From positions 2,790,001 through 2,854,000 of the forward strand of contig NZ_CP085193.1 of NCBI RefSeq assembly GCF_024298965.1: a stretch of 64,000 nucleotides of DNA, in the 5' to 3' direction. Positions 18,886 through 26,903 of the stretch are shown here, piece after piece; positions within the stretch are counted from its first letter, which is position 1, and the number at the start of each line of letters is the position of its first letter. Both the position numbers and the translations under genes were made by a program. Under the pieces are notes generated by a model, which had not been told where the DNA came from, ran no database searches, and worked only from the letters and a program-made list of their open reading frames with translations. Origin of the DNA: Streptomyces rapamycinicus NRRL 5491. Lineage in GTDB: Bacteria; Actinomycetota; Actinomycetes; Streptomycetales; Streptomycetaceae.

Positions 18886-20268
18886 TCACTGCTCCTCGGT
18901 GCTGATGAAGACGTTCTTGGTCTCGGTGAAGGCGGCAAGGGCGTCGGGGCCCAGCTCCCGGCCCAGACCGGACTGCTTGTAGCCGCCGAAGGGGGTGGCG
19001 TACCGCACGCTGCTGTGCGAGTTGACGGACAGGTTCCCGGCGGCGACGGCGCGCGAGACCCGCACCGCGCGGCCCACGTCACGGGTCCAGATCGAACCGG
19101 ACAGGCCGTAGTCGGTGGCGTTGGCCAGCCGTACGGCGTCGGCCTCGTCCTCGAAGGGGAGGACGACCGCGACCGGGCCGAAGATCTCCTCCACGGCGGT
19201 GCGGTCCCCGGGGCCGGTGGCCTCCAGCACGGTGGCCGGGTACCAGAACCCCTTGCCCTTCGGGGCCTCGCCGCGGATCGCGGCGGGCGCGTCCTCGGGT
19301 ACGTAGGACCGTACCCGCTCCCGCTGGGCGGCCGAGATCAGCGGGCCCATGGCGGTGGCGGGGTCGGCCGGGTCGCCGACCGCGAAGGAGGTCACGGCGG
19401 GCGCCAGCAGCTCCATGAACCGGTCGTAGACGCTTCGCTGCACCAGGATGCGGCTGCGGGCGCAGCAGTCCTGTCCGGTGTTGTCCAGGAAGGAGCCGGG
19501 CGCGGCGGCCGCGGCGCGTTCGAGGTCGGCGTCGGCGAAGACGATGTTCGGGCTCTTGCCGCCGAGTTCGAGGGTCACCCGCTTCACGCCCGCGGCGCAT
19601 TTGGCCATGATCTCCTTGCCGACGGCCGTGGAGCCGGTGAAGACGACCTTGGCGACGCCGGGGTGCTCGACCAGCGCGGCGCCCGCGACCGGCCCGGCGC
19701 CGGGAAGCACCTGGAAGAGCCCTTCGGGCAGACCCGCCGCCAGGGCGAGCTCGGCCAGCCGGAGCGCGGTGAGCGGGGTGGTCTCGGCCGGTTTGAGGAC
19801 GACGGCGTTTCCGGCGGCCAGGGCGGGCGCGGTGCCCCAGGCGGCGATCGGCATGGGGAAGTTCCACGGCGCGATGACCGCGACCACGCCCAGCGGCTCA
19901 TGGAAGGTGACGTTCAGACCGCCGGCCACCGGGATCTGGGCGCCGCTCAGCCGCTCCGCTCCCCCGGCCGCGTAGTCCAGCAGATCGCGCACATTGCCCG
20001 CTTCCCAGCGGGCGTTGCCGATCGGGTGGCCCGCCTCGCGGACCTCGAGGGCGGCGAGCTCCTCGATGTGCCCGTCCACCGCGCCGGCGAAGCGGCGCAG
20101 CAGCCGGGCGCGATCGGCGGGCGCGAGCGCGGCCCAGCCGCGCTGCGCCTCGGTGGCGCGGGCCACGGCGGCGGCCACCTCGTCCGGGGTGGCGGCGGGG
20201 ACGGTGGCGACGACCTCCTCGGTGGCCGGGTTGAGGATGTGGTGTTCGTGGGGGTGTTCGGTGCTCAC
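18886..20268 (-). CDS. Aldehyde dehydrogenase (gamma-glutamyl-aminoaldehyde type likely)
   Basis: 460 aa, GTG start at 20268. NAD(P)-dependent ALDH with the PWNFP cofactor strand (134-138), GSTAVGK (212-218), general base Glu234 (LELGGKSPN) and nucleophile Cys268 (GQDCCARSR). C-terminal FGGYKQSGLGRELG is present. Its place between a glutamine-synthetase-like gene (12-bp gap) and an SDR fits oxidation of a gamma-glutamylated aldehyde in ethanolamine or polyamine catabolism. I recall the same gene order around GlnA4 in S. coelicolor; this was not checked by alignment. Confidence 0.9.
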   Translation of the reverse strand: MSTEHPHEHHILNPATEEVVATVPAATPDEVAAAVARATEAQRGWAALAPADRARLLRRFAGAVDGHIEELAALEVREAGHPIGNARWEAGNVRDLLDYAAGGAERLSGAQIPVAGGLNVTFHEPLGVVAVIAPWNFPMPIAAWGTAPALAAGNAVVLKPAETTPLTALRLAELALAAGLPEGLFQVLPGAGPVAGAALVEHPGVAKVVFTGSTAVGKEIMAKCAAGVKRVTLELGGKSPNIVFADADLERAAAAAPGSFLDNTGQDCCARSRILVQRSVYDRFMELLAPAVTSFAVGDPADPATAMGPLISAAQRERVRSYVPEDAPAAIRGEAPKGKGFWYPATVLEATGPGDRTAVEEIFGPVAVVLPFEDEADAVRLANATDYGLSGSIWTRDVGRAVRVSRAVAAGNLSVNSHSSVRYATPFGGYKQSGLGRELGPDALAAFTETKNVFISTEEQ

Positions 20269-20280
20269 TCGCTTGGTTCC

Positions 20281-21648
20281 TCACATGCGCTCGAAGGACC
20301 GGAAGCGCTCCCAGTCCGTGACGGCGGTGTCATAGGCGTCCTGCTCGACGCGCGCCATGTTGAGGTAGTGCTCGACCACCTCGTCGCCGAAGGCGGCCCG
20401 CGCTATGGGACTGTTCCGCCACAGTTCGGCGGCGTCGCGCAGCGAGGTCGGGACGTGCTCGGCGTCCCCGGTGTAGGCGTTGCCGGTACAGACCTCGGGG
20501 AGCTCCAGCTCCTGCTCCACGCCGTACAGTCCGGCGGCCACCATCCCGGCCACGGCCAGGTACGGGTTGACGTCGCCGCCGGGGAGCCGGTTCTCCAGCC
20601 GGTGGGAGGGGCCGTGGCCGATGATCCGCAGCGCGCAGGTGCGGTTGTCCGGGCCCCAGGCGACTGCGGTGGGCGCGAAGGAGCCTGGGCGGAACCGCTT
20701 GTAGGAGTTGATGTTCGGGGCGTAGAGCAGGGTGAACTCGCGCATCGCCGCGATCTGTCCGGCGAGGAAGTGGCGCATGGTCTTCGACATGCCGTACTCG
20801 CCGTCGTCGTCGGCGAGTACGGGGTGCCCGGCCTCGTCGCGCAGCGAGAGGTGGATATGGCAGGAGTTGCCCTCGCGCTCGTCGTACTTGGCCATGAAGG
20901 TGAGCGCCATGCCCTCCTGGGCGGCGATCTCCTTGGCGCCGGTCTTGTAGACGGCGTGCTGGTCACAGGTGGTCAGGGCGTCGGCGTAGCGGAAGGCGAT
21001 CTCGTGCTGGCCGAGGTTGCACTCCCCCTTGGCCGACTCGACGGTCATCCCGGCGGCGCCCATCTCGTTGCGGATGCGGCGCAGCAGGGGCTCGACCCGG
21101 CCGGTGCCGAGGACGGAGTAGTCGACGTTGTACTGGTTGACGGGGGTCAGCCCGCGGTAGCCGGTGTTCCACGCCTGCTCGTAGCTGTCCCTGAAGACCA
21201 TGAACTCCAGCTCGGTGCCGGTGTACGCGGTCCAGCCGCGCTCGGCGAGCCGGTCGAGCTGACGGCGCAGGATCTGGCGCGGGGAGGCGACCACCGGGCT
21301 GCCGTCGTGCCAGGCGAGATCGGCGGTGAGGAGGGCGGTGCCGGGGTTCCAGGGGGTGCGGCGCAGGGTGGCGGTGTCGCCGTGCATGGCGAAGTCGCCG
21401 TAGCCGCGCTCCCAGGAGGACATGGCGTAGCCGTCGACGGTGTTCATCTCGGGGTCGACGGCGAGGAGGTAGTTGCAGCCCTCGGTGCCGTGTGCCAGGA
21501 CGTCGTCGAGGAAGAAGCGGGCGGCGAACCGCTTGCCCTGGAGCCTTCCCTGCATATCGGTGAAGGCCAGGACGACGGTGTCGATCTCACCGGCGGCGAC
21601 CAGTCTGGTCAGCTCGTCGACCGAGAGCGGGGGCGTGCGGTCTGCCAC
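20281..21648 (-). CDS. glnA4: Glutamine synthetase-like gamma-glutamyl(ethanol)amide ligase, GlnA4 type
   Basis: 455 aa from GTG 21648 preceded by GGAGG. It is a GS-I fold protein: an N-terminal beta-grasp (~15-105, VVLAFTDMQGRLQGKRF) and the catalytic barrel with Glu ligands in GTELEFMVF, the NSCHIHLSL nucleotide/metal segment, the TCALRIIG loop, and ENRLPGGDVNPYLAVAGMVAAGLYG. True GS usually has a strictly conserved ammonium pocket. Here the neighbours (SDR, ALDH, APC permease, FadR regulator, PuuD-like hydrolase) point instead to an amine as co-substrate. S. coelicolor GlnA4 is described as gamma-glutamylethanolamide synthetase, and the context matches. The symbol is given by analogy. Confidence 0.8.
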   Translation of the reverse strand: MADRTPPLSVDELTRLVAAGEIDTVVLAFTDMQGRLQGKRFAARFFLDDVLAHGTEGCNYLLAVDPEMNTVDGYAMSSWERGYGDFAMHGDTATLRRTPWNPGTALLTADLAWHDGSPVVASPRQILRRQLDRLAERGWTAYTGTELEFMVFRDSYEQAWNTGYRGLTPVNQYNVDYSVLGTGRVEPLLRRIRNEMGAAGMTVESAKGECNLGQHEIAFRYADALTTCDQHAVYKTGAKEIAAQEGMALTFMAKYDEREGNSCHIHLSLRDEAGHPVLADDDGEYGMSKTMRHFLAGQIAAMREFTLLYAPNINSYKRFRPGSFAPTAVAWGPDNRTCALRIIGHGPSHRLENRLPGGDVNPYLAVAGMVAAGLYGVEQELELPEVCTGNAYTGDAEHVPTSLRDAAELWRNSPIARAAFGDEVVEHYLNMARVEQDAYDTAVTDWERFRSFERM

Positions 21649-21769
21649 GGTGGGGCCTCCTGCGTCGGAGAATTCGGGGGGCGGAGGGTGCGGAGGGGGG
21701 GGGGGGGCGCGGGGTGGCCTTAAGGTAATACCGCAGACCATTGGTTGGGAAGTAGGTGCGGACGGTTCG
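21649..21769. promoter_or_regulatory. Divergent control region between glnA4-like and FadR-type genes
   Basis: This 121-bp gap contains a run of 13 G (21695-21707) and, close to the regulator start, ACCA-T-TGGT (21737-21745), a short palindrome of the kind bound by FadR/GntR dimers, next to AT-rich TTAAGGTAATACC. The operator assignment is a guess from position and symmetry. Confidence 0.4.
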
Positions 21770-22522
21770 ATGAGCGAGAGCGGGAGTGGGCGCGGGAGCG
21801 CGGCGGACGACCGGCTGGCGCCGGTGCTGCGCCCGGTGCGCGCGGGGAACGGCTTCGAGGAGGCGCTGGAGCAGATACTCCAGGTGCTGCGGCTGGGGCT
21901 GGTCCCCGACGGCGGCCGGCTCCCGGCCGAGCGGGAGCTGGCCGACCGGCTGCGGATCAGCCGGGTGACCCTGCGCGAGGTGCTGAAGGTGCTGCAGGAC
22001 CAGGGGCTGGTGGAGAGCCGCCGCGGCCGCTACGGCGGCACCTTCGTCCGGGCCAGGCCCGAGCCCGCCGAGGGCGGCGGCGAGGACGAGCTGCGGCGCC
22101 GGGTCGAGGCGGTCGACGTCGAGGACACCCTGCGGTTCCGCGAGGTCCTGGAGGTGGGCGCGGCGGGGCTGTGCGCCGCGCACGGGCTGGACGCGGGTCA
22201 GGCGCGGCGGCTGCGGGCGGCCCTGGACGCGACACGGGACGCCCCGCTGGCCGACTACCGCCGCCTGGACACGATGCTCCACCTCACGCTCGCGGAGCTG
22301 GCGGGCTCACCGTCGCTGGCCGCCCAGTACGCGGCCGTCCGCGCGACCGTCAACGACCTGCTGGACTGCATCCCGCTGCTGGTCAAGAACCTCGAGCACT
22401 CCCAGGCCCAGCACGGGGCGCTGGTCGAGGCGGTGCTGGACGGGGACGCGGACGGGGCGCGCGAGGTGATGCGGGAGCACTGCGAGGGCACGGCGGCGCT
22501 GCTGCGCGGCTTCCTGGTCTGA
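21770..22522 (+). CDS. FadR-subfamily GntR transcription regulator
   Basis: 250 aa from ATG 21770. The winged HTH at ~22-90 has the GntR pattern LPAERELADRLRISRVTLREVLKVLQDQGLVESRRGRYGGTFV. The C-terminal FCD all-helical domain (~115-245) has the metal/ligand signature residues FREVLEVGAAGLCA, LDTMLHLTLAELAGS and LVEAVLDGDADGAREVMREHCEG. It is divergent from glnA4-like and co-directional with the permease, so it probably controls both sides in response to an amine or its gamma-glutamyl derivative. A homologous regulator is reported for ethanolamine utilisation in S. coelicolor; equivalence here is inferred from gene order. Confidence 0.88.
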   Translation: MSESGSGRGSAADDRLAPVLRPVRAGNGFEEALEQILQVLRLGLVPDGGRLPAERELADRLRISRVTLREVLKVLQDQGLVESRRGRYGGTFVRARPEPAEGGGEDELRRRVEAVDVEDTLRFREVLEVGAAGLCAAHGLDAGQARRLRAALDATRDAPLADYRRLDTMLHLTLAELAGSPSLAAQYAAVRATVNDLLDCIPLLVKNLEHSQAQHGALVEAVLDGDADGAREVMREHCEGTAALLRGFLV

Positions 22523-22587
22523 ACGGCCGGTCTCAGGGGTCGTTGACCACGGTTTTACGCAGAGGTCTTGCGCATCGCCGACCGGAA

Positions 22588-22615
22588 GGCAAAGGTATGG
22601 CCCCACACCTTTGCC
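22588..22615. promoter_or_regulatory. 9-bp perfect hairpin upstream of the permease gene
   Basis: GGCAAAGGT (22588-22596) and ACCTTTGCC (22607-22615), loop 10 nt, 33 bp before the permease start. It could be a terminator for the regulator gene, a leader hairpin, or an operator. GGTCGTTGACC just upstream (22538-22548) is a second small palindrome. Confidence 0.4.
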
Positions 22616-22648
22616 ATCGCCCCCTCGTGTGGAGCAGGAGTGTCCCCC

Positions 22649-24145
22649 ATGGCCGACGGTACCGAATCCGCCCGCACCGAATCCGCCGGCGCCCCGGCCG
22701 GCGGCGCCCCGCCGGGCGGCGGCCCCGCGCCGTCCCCCGAGGACGCGTATCTGGAGCGCCGCACCCTGCGGCGCGGCAGCGCGGGCCCGCTGCTGCTGAC
22801 CGGCCTCGGCGTCGCCTACGTCGTCTCCGGCGACTTCTCGGGCTGGAACTTCGGCCTGGCGGAGGGCGGCTTCGGCGGTCTCGCCATCGCCGCCCTGCTG
22901 ATGGGCCTGATGTACGCCTGCATGGTGTTCGCCCTGGCGGAGCTGGCCGCGATCCTCCCCACCGCGGGCGGCGGCTACGGCTTCGCGCGGCGCGCCCTCG
23001 GCCCCTGGGGCGGCTTCCTCACCGGCACGGCGATCCTCATCGAGTACGTGCTGGCGCCCGCCGCCATCTCCATCTTCATCGGCGACTACGTCGAATCGCT
23101 CGGACTCTTCGGCCTGGAGTCCGGCTGGCCGGTCTATCTGGCGTGTTTCGTCATCTTCATCGGCATCCATCTGTGGGGCGTGGGCGAGGCCCTGCGGTTC
23201 AGCCTGGTCGTGACCGCCATCGCCGTCGCCGCGCTGCTGGTCTTCGCCGTGGGCGCCCTCACCGACTTCGACGCGGGCTCGCTCAACGACATCCCGGCGG
23301 ACCACTCCTCCTTCGGATCGAGCTCCTGGCTGCCGTTCGGGCTGCTCGGCATCTGGTCGTCGTTCCCCTTCGGCATGTGGTTCTTCCTGGGGGTGGAGGG
23401 GGTGCCGCTGGCGGCGGAGGAGACCCGGGACCCGGCCCGTACGCTGCCGAAGGCCATGGCCTGGTCCATGGGCATCCTGCTGCTCCTCGCCCTGCTCACC
23501 TTCCTCGCGGCGACGGGGGCGCGCGGCCCGAGCGCCGTACAGGACGCGGGCAACCCGCTGGTCGAGGCGCTGCAGCCGGACGGCAAGGCCACCGTGCTGT
23601 CCCGCATCGTCAACTACGCGGGCCTCGCCGGGCTCGTGGCCTCCTTCTTCTCGCTGATCTTCGCCGGTTCGCGCCAGCTGTTCGCGCTCTCCCGGGCCGG
23701 CTATCTGCCCCGCTTCCTCTCGCTGACCAGCAGCCGCAAGGCCCCGTTCCTGGGCCTGCTGGTCCCGGGCGCCATCGGCTTCACGCTCGCGGCGTGGACC
23801 GGCGACGGCGCCCGGATGCTCAACACCGCGGTCTTCGGCGCCACCATCTCGTACGCCCTGATGTCGCTCTCCCACATCGTCCTGCGCCGCCGTGAACCGG
23901 GCCTGGAGCGCCCTTACCGCACCCCTGGCTCCACGGTGACGTCGTCCCTCGCCTTCGTCCTGGCCTGCTCCGCGCTGGTGGCCACCTTCCTGGTGGACAA
24001 GGACGCGGCCTTCATCGCGCTCGGTGTCTACGCGGTGGCGCTGGCCTACTTCGCCTTCTACAGCCGCCACCGCCTGGTCGCGGCAGCGCCGGAGGAGGAG
24101 TTCGCGGCGCTGGCGGAGGCCGAGGCGGAACTGTCCCGCGACTGA
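22649..24145 (+). CDS. APC-superfamily amine/amino-acid permease (ethanolamine permease-like)
   Basis: 498 aa from ATG 22649 with a GCAGGAG ribosome site. A ~45-residue Pro/Gly-rich cytosolic start is followed by about 12 membrane helices. The APC signature appears as GLGVAYVVSGDFSGWNFGL in helix 1, then LPTAGGGYGFARRALGPWGGFLTG, VEGVPLAAEETRDPARTLPKAM and FSLIFAGSRQLFALSRAGYLPRFLS. The pattern GDFSGWNFGLAEGGFGG resembles ethanolamine/amine permeases rather than standard amino-acid ones. Together with the gamma-glutamyl ligase, it would import the amine. Transcribed with the regulator and the PuuD-like gene. Confidence 0.88.
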   Translation: MADGTESARTESAGAPAGGAPPGGGPAPSPEDAYLERRTLRRGSAGPLLLTGLGVAYVVSGDFSGWNFGLAEGGFGGLAIAALLMGLMYACMVFALAELAAILPTAGGGYGFARRALGPWGGFLTGTAILIEYVLAPAAISIFIGDYVESLGLFGLESGWPVYLACFVIFIGIHLWGVGEALRFSLVVTAIAVAALLVFAVGALTDFDAGSLNDIPADHSSFGSSSWLPFGLLGIWSSFPFGMWFFLGVEGVPLAAEETRDPARTLPKAMAWSMGILLLLALLTFLAATGARGPSAVQDAGNPLVEALQPDGKATVLSRIVNYAGLAGLVASFFSLIFAGSRQLFALSRAGYLPRFLSLTSSRKAPFLGLLVPGAIGFTLAAWTGDGARMLNTAVFGATISYALMSLSHIVLRRREPGLERPYRTPGSTVTSSLAFVLACSALVATFLVDKDAAFIALGVYAVALAYFAFYSRHRLVAAAPEEEFAALAEAEAELSRD

Positions 24146-24170
24146 GACCGTTGCCGCGAGGAGAGCGGCC

Positions 24171-24260
24171 CCAAGGCCGAGCACCGTCCCACGGCCGAAC
24201 ACCGTCCCGCGACGGAGAGCGGTCCCCGCGGCCGAGCACCGTCCCGCGACCGAGCAGATC
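24171..24260. repeat. Imperfect tandem repeats between permease and hydrolase genes
   Basis: Three to four diverged units around GGCCGAGCACCGTCCCGCGAC fill most of the 135-bp gap (24146-24280). Confidence 0.6.
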
Positions 24261-24280
24261 CACGAAGATCGGAGTCCCCG

Positions 24281-24973
24281 GTGTCCAAGCCCCTGATCGG
24301 CGTCAGCACCTACCTCGAACCCTCGGCGAGCTGGGGCGTGTGGAACCTCCCCGCCGCACTGCTGCCCTCGGGCTACCACCTGCTCGTCCAGCGCGCGGGC
24401 GGCCTGGCGGCGATGCTGCCACCGGACGAGGACCCGGCCGCCGCCGCGTCCGTCGTCTCCCGCCTCGACGGGCTCGTCATCTCCGGCGGCCCGGATGTGG
24501 AACCGGTGCGGTACGGGGCCGAGGTGGAGCCGCGCACCGGGCCGCCCGCGCGGGAGCGGGACGCCTGGGAGCTGGCCCTGATCGAGGCGGCCCTGGCGTC
24601 CGGCACTCCCCTGCTGGGCATCTGCCGCGGCCACCAGCTCCTGAACGTCGCCCTGGGCGGCACCCTCGTCCAGCACTTGGACGGTCACGTGGGGCCGCCC
24701 GGCGTCTTCGACCACCACGAGGTGAAGCCGGTCCCGGGCACGCTCCTCGCCGGGATCCTCCCGGAGCCGGTGTCCGTCCCCACCTTCCACCACCAGTCCG
24801 TGGCCCACCTGGGCAAGGGCCTGACCCCCTCGGCCCACGCCACGGCCGACGGAACGGTGGAGGCGGTGGAGCTGCCGGACGCGGAGGCGTTCGTGCTGGG
24901 CGTCCAGTGGCATCCGGAGGCGGGCGACGACCTACGGGTCATGCGCGCCCTGGTGGAGGCGGCGTCGGGCTGA
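24281..24973 (+). CDS. Class I glutamine amidotransferase-like gamma-glutamyl hydrolase (PuuD type)
   Basis: 230 aa, GTG start at 24281 after GGAG. The peptidase C26 triad is intact: nucleophile Cys115 in GICRGHQLLN, His211 and Glu213 in QWHPE; the oxyanion strand ISGGPDVEPVRYG is typical of PuuD-like gamma-glutamyl-GABA hydrolases. It is expected to remove the gamma-glutamyl tag after oxidation, regenerating glutamate. It closes the amine-utilisation cluster on the right side; the downstream neighbour is convergent. Confidence 0.88.
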   Translation: MSKPLIGVSTYLEPSASWGVWNLPAALLPSGYHLLVQRAGGLAAMLPPDEDPAAAASVVSRLDGLVISGGPDVEPVRYGAEVEPRTGPPARERDAWELALIEAALASGTPLLGICRGHQLLNVALGGTLVQHLDGHVGPPGVFDHHEVKPVPGTLLAGILPEPVSVPTFHHQSVAHLGKGLTPSAHATADGTVEAVELPDAEAFVLGVQWHPEAGDDLRVMRALVEAASG

Positions 24974-24993
24974 GGAACTGAGAAGGGACCGGC

Positions 24994-25719
24994 TCAGCCG
25001 ACCTTGAGCAGCAGTTCGGTGAGTTCGGCGGGCATGGTGATCATGCAGTCGTGGCCGGTCTCCAGCTCCCACACCTGTGCCGGGGTGCCGTTGGGCTGAA
25101 TCGCGGGGACGGGCCGCCGGGTGATGCCCTCGGGCACATTGGCGACGCAGTGGATATGCGTCCGCGGGATCGCGTTCACGGCCGGGTTGTCCAGCCGGAC
25201 CGGCTGCTGGAGGCAGCGCACCGACTGATCCGACATCATCGACCGCAGCCACGCCACATCCGCCGGTTCGGTAATCCCGAACAGATCCGAAGACGACTCC
25301 ATCCCGGCCAGGGGCGGAATCCGCCAGCCGCTCTCGGACGTCAGGGCATGGTCGATCATGGCCTGGGCGAAGGGCATGACATCGGCCGCGCTCTCGCCGT
25401 CCTCCGGGACCATCGCGTCGAGATAGACCAGCTGCCCGATCCGCTCCGGGACCTGGTTGGCCGCGGACAAGATGACCAGCCCGGCATAGCTGTGCCCGAT
25501 GAGCACCACATCGGTGAGGTCCTCTTCGGTGATCAGCCGGACGATGTCGTCGACATGCGTATCGAGCCCCACCTCGGGGCCGAGCAGATGCGCGGTGTCG
25601 CCGTAGCCGGTCAGTGTCGGCGCCAGCACCCGATGCCCGGCCGCCGTCAGCAGCGGGACCACCCGCTCCCAGCACCGCCCACTGTGCCAGGCACCGTGCA
25701 CCAGCAGATATGTCGACAT
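24994..25719 (-). CDS. Alpha/beta-fold hydrolase
   Basis: 241 aa from ATG 25719 (MSTYLLVHGAWHSGRCWERV). The HGAWH oxyanion segment, nucleophile Ser in GHSYAG (~94), an acid in the mid-region and a C-terminal catalytic His in ETGHDCM (~224) define the family (AB_hydrolase_6; salicylate-esterase-like shape). There is no signal peptide. The substrate is unknown. It is preceded within 70 bp by two GGGACAnTGTCCC palindromes, so it is probably repressed by a TetR-type regulator whose gene is not adjacent. It ends 20 bp from the convergent PuuD-like gene. Confidence 0.85.
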   Translation of the reverse strand: MSTYLLVHGAWHSGRCWERVVPLLTAAGHRVLAPTLTGYGDTAHLLGPEVGLDTHVDDIVRLITEEDLTDVVLIGHSYAGLVILSAANQVPERIGQLVYLDAMVPEDGESAADVMPFAQAMIDHALTSESGWRIPPLAGMESSSDLFGITEPADVAWLRSMMSDQSVRCLQQPVRLDNPAVNAIPRTHIHCVANVPEGITRRPVPAIQPNGTPAQVWELETGHDCMITMPAELTELLLKVG

Positions 25720-25748
25720 AGCTCTACTCCATCTCCACGCCAAACAAA

Positions 25749-25788
25749 CGGGACACTGTCCCGATTGAAGATATGGGACAGTGTCCCG
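25749..25788 (-). promoter_or_regulatory. Double palindromic operator upstream of the alpha/beta hydrolase
   Basis: Two perfect inverted repeats, GGGACA-C-TGTCCC (25750-25762) and GGGACA-G-TGTCCC (25775-25787), with centres 25 bp apart, 30-70 bp upstream of the hydrolase start. Form and spacing resemble TetR-family operators that bind two dimers. They may also reach the chitosanase 3' end, but only the hydrolase has its promoter here. Confidence 0.75.
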
Positions 25789-25815
25789 CTTAGCAAGCGG
25801 GGACCGGCGCGGCGG

Positions 25816-26685
25816 TCAGGAGTTGATCTCGTACGGGTCGCCGTAGACCTTCCACTTCAACGGGGGCGCCAGGTCGAAGTTCTTCTCGTTGAGGAACTTC
25901 CGCTGCTCGGTGTCGACCCGGCTGGTGTCGCTGTGCGCCTCCTCGCTCTTCATGGCCTCCTTACGGGCGTCGAGGAAGGCGTTGAGATAGGTGGTCTCAT
26001 TGCCGCCCTGCGCCGGGGGCTTGGCCTTGGACAGGGCGGTCTTACGGATGCCGCCGAAGCTGTACTTGCTGTCGCCGGGGCCGTGCATCACGATCGCGTC
26101 GTAGTAGATGAACTGGCCGAGCGCGCCCAGGCCGTCGTCCTTGCCCTGCTTGACGGCCGGGTTGAAGTAGACGCGGTCGCGCTCGTGCTCCTGGGCGTCC
26201 TGGAACGCCTTGTCGGCGGCGGCCTTCTTCCAGTCCTTGGTGAAGTTCGGGTCCAGGCCGTCGTGGGAGTCGCCGCCGTTGACCTCGCGCAGCGCGGGGA
26301 GGTACTTGGCCAGGACGTTGCCGGGCTTCTGCTGGTTGTAGTACTCGACGAGTTCCAGCATGTCGCCTGTGCCGGAGCAGAATCCGATGATGCCCGCGGT
26401 GTAGCCGCGGCCGTCGCCTATGTCCTCGATGTACTTGAACTGGGCGCGCCAGTCGAGCGAGGAGTTCTCGGCGCTGGAGACCAGCTTCATGGCGATCTCC
26501 TTCTTCGCCGGGTCGTCCAGGTTGCTCGCCGCCGCGGCCTTGTGCGCCGAGTGGGTGTGGCGCGCGTCCGACGAGGATGGCAGATGGTCGGACGCCTGCC
26601 CGACTCCGACGCCGGTGAAGACGAGCGCGGCCGGTACCGTGACGGCCACCGCCGCGAGGCCGATCCTCCTGTGCATGAGGGACAT
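25816..26685 (-). CDS. csn: GH46 chitosanase, secreted
   Basis: 289 aa from ATG 26685 (a second ATG is three codons in). A signal peptide of ~31 residues has a basic n-region MHRR, a hydrophobic core and a GQA cut. The mature start LDDPAKKEIAMKLVSSAENS matches GH46. Catalytic acid Glu73 (SSAENSSLDW) and base Asp91 (EDIGDGRGYTAG) are 18 residues apart, as in the Streptomyces N174 enzyme. It hydrolyses chitosan outside the cell. The promoter region carries a long palindrome at 26773-26791 resembling the CsnR box known for chitosanase genes. Confidence 0.95.
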   Translation of the reverse strand: MSLMHRRIGLAAVAVTVPAALVFTGVGVGQASDHLPSSSDARHTHSAHKAAAASNLDDPAKKEIAMKLVSSAENSSLDWRAQFKYIEDIGDGRGYTAGIIGFCSGTGDMLELVEYYNQQKPGNVLAKYLPALREVNGGDSHDGLDPNFTKDWKKAAADKAFQDAQEHERDRVYFNPAVKQGKDDGLGALGQFIYYDAIVMHGPGDSKYSFGGIRKTALSKAKPPAQGGNETTYLNAFLDARKEAMKSEEAHSDTSRVDTEQRKFLNEKNFDLAPPLKWKVYGDPYEINS

Positions 26686-26772
26686 GGGGACTCCGTTCCT
26701 TGTCGACTGTGGGGGAAGTGCGCGCGGCCGCCCCAGGGCGCGCCGGGGCAGCCCCGGCCCCTGAGGCGATCC

Positions 26773-26791
26773 GTTAGGAACCTTTCCTAAC
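26773..26791 (-). promoter_or_regulatory. CsnR-like palindrome upstream of chitosanase
   Basis: GTTAGGAA-CCT-TTCCTAAC, a perfect 8-bp inverted repeat about 90 bp before the start codon. From memory it is close to the ROK-family CsnR operator described for actinobacterial GH46 genes. Confidence 0.65.
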
Positions 26792-26903
26792 CATTCAAGC
26801 GAGCACGTCGTGTCCACCACAAGGGTTTCGACGCCATTCAGCGCCATTCGACAAAGAGGCAACCCGTGTCGTACCGCCTGGGGAGGCGGCGCCAACCCCC
26901 GTG

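Noticed and set aside
20281..21648. Primary nitrogen-assimilating glutamine synthetase
   Set aside because: The catabolic gene context with ALDH, permease and PuuD-like hydrolase fits a gamma-glutamyl amine ligase better.
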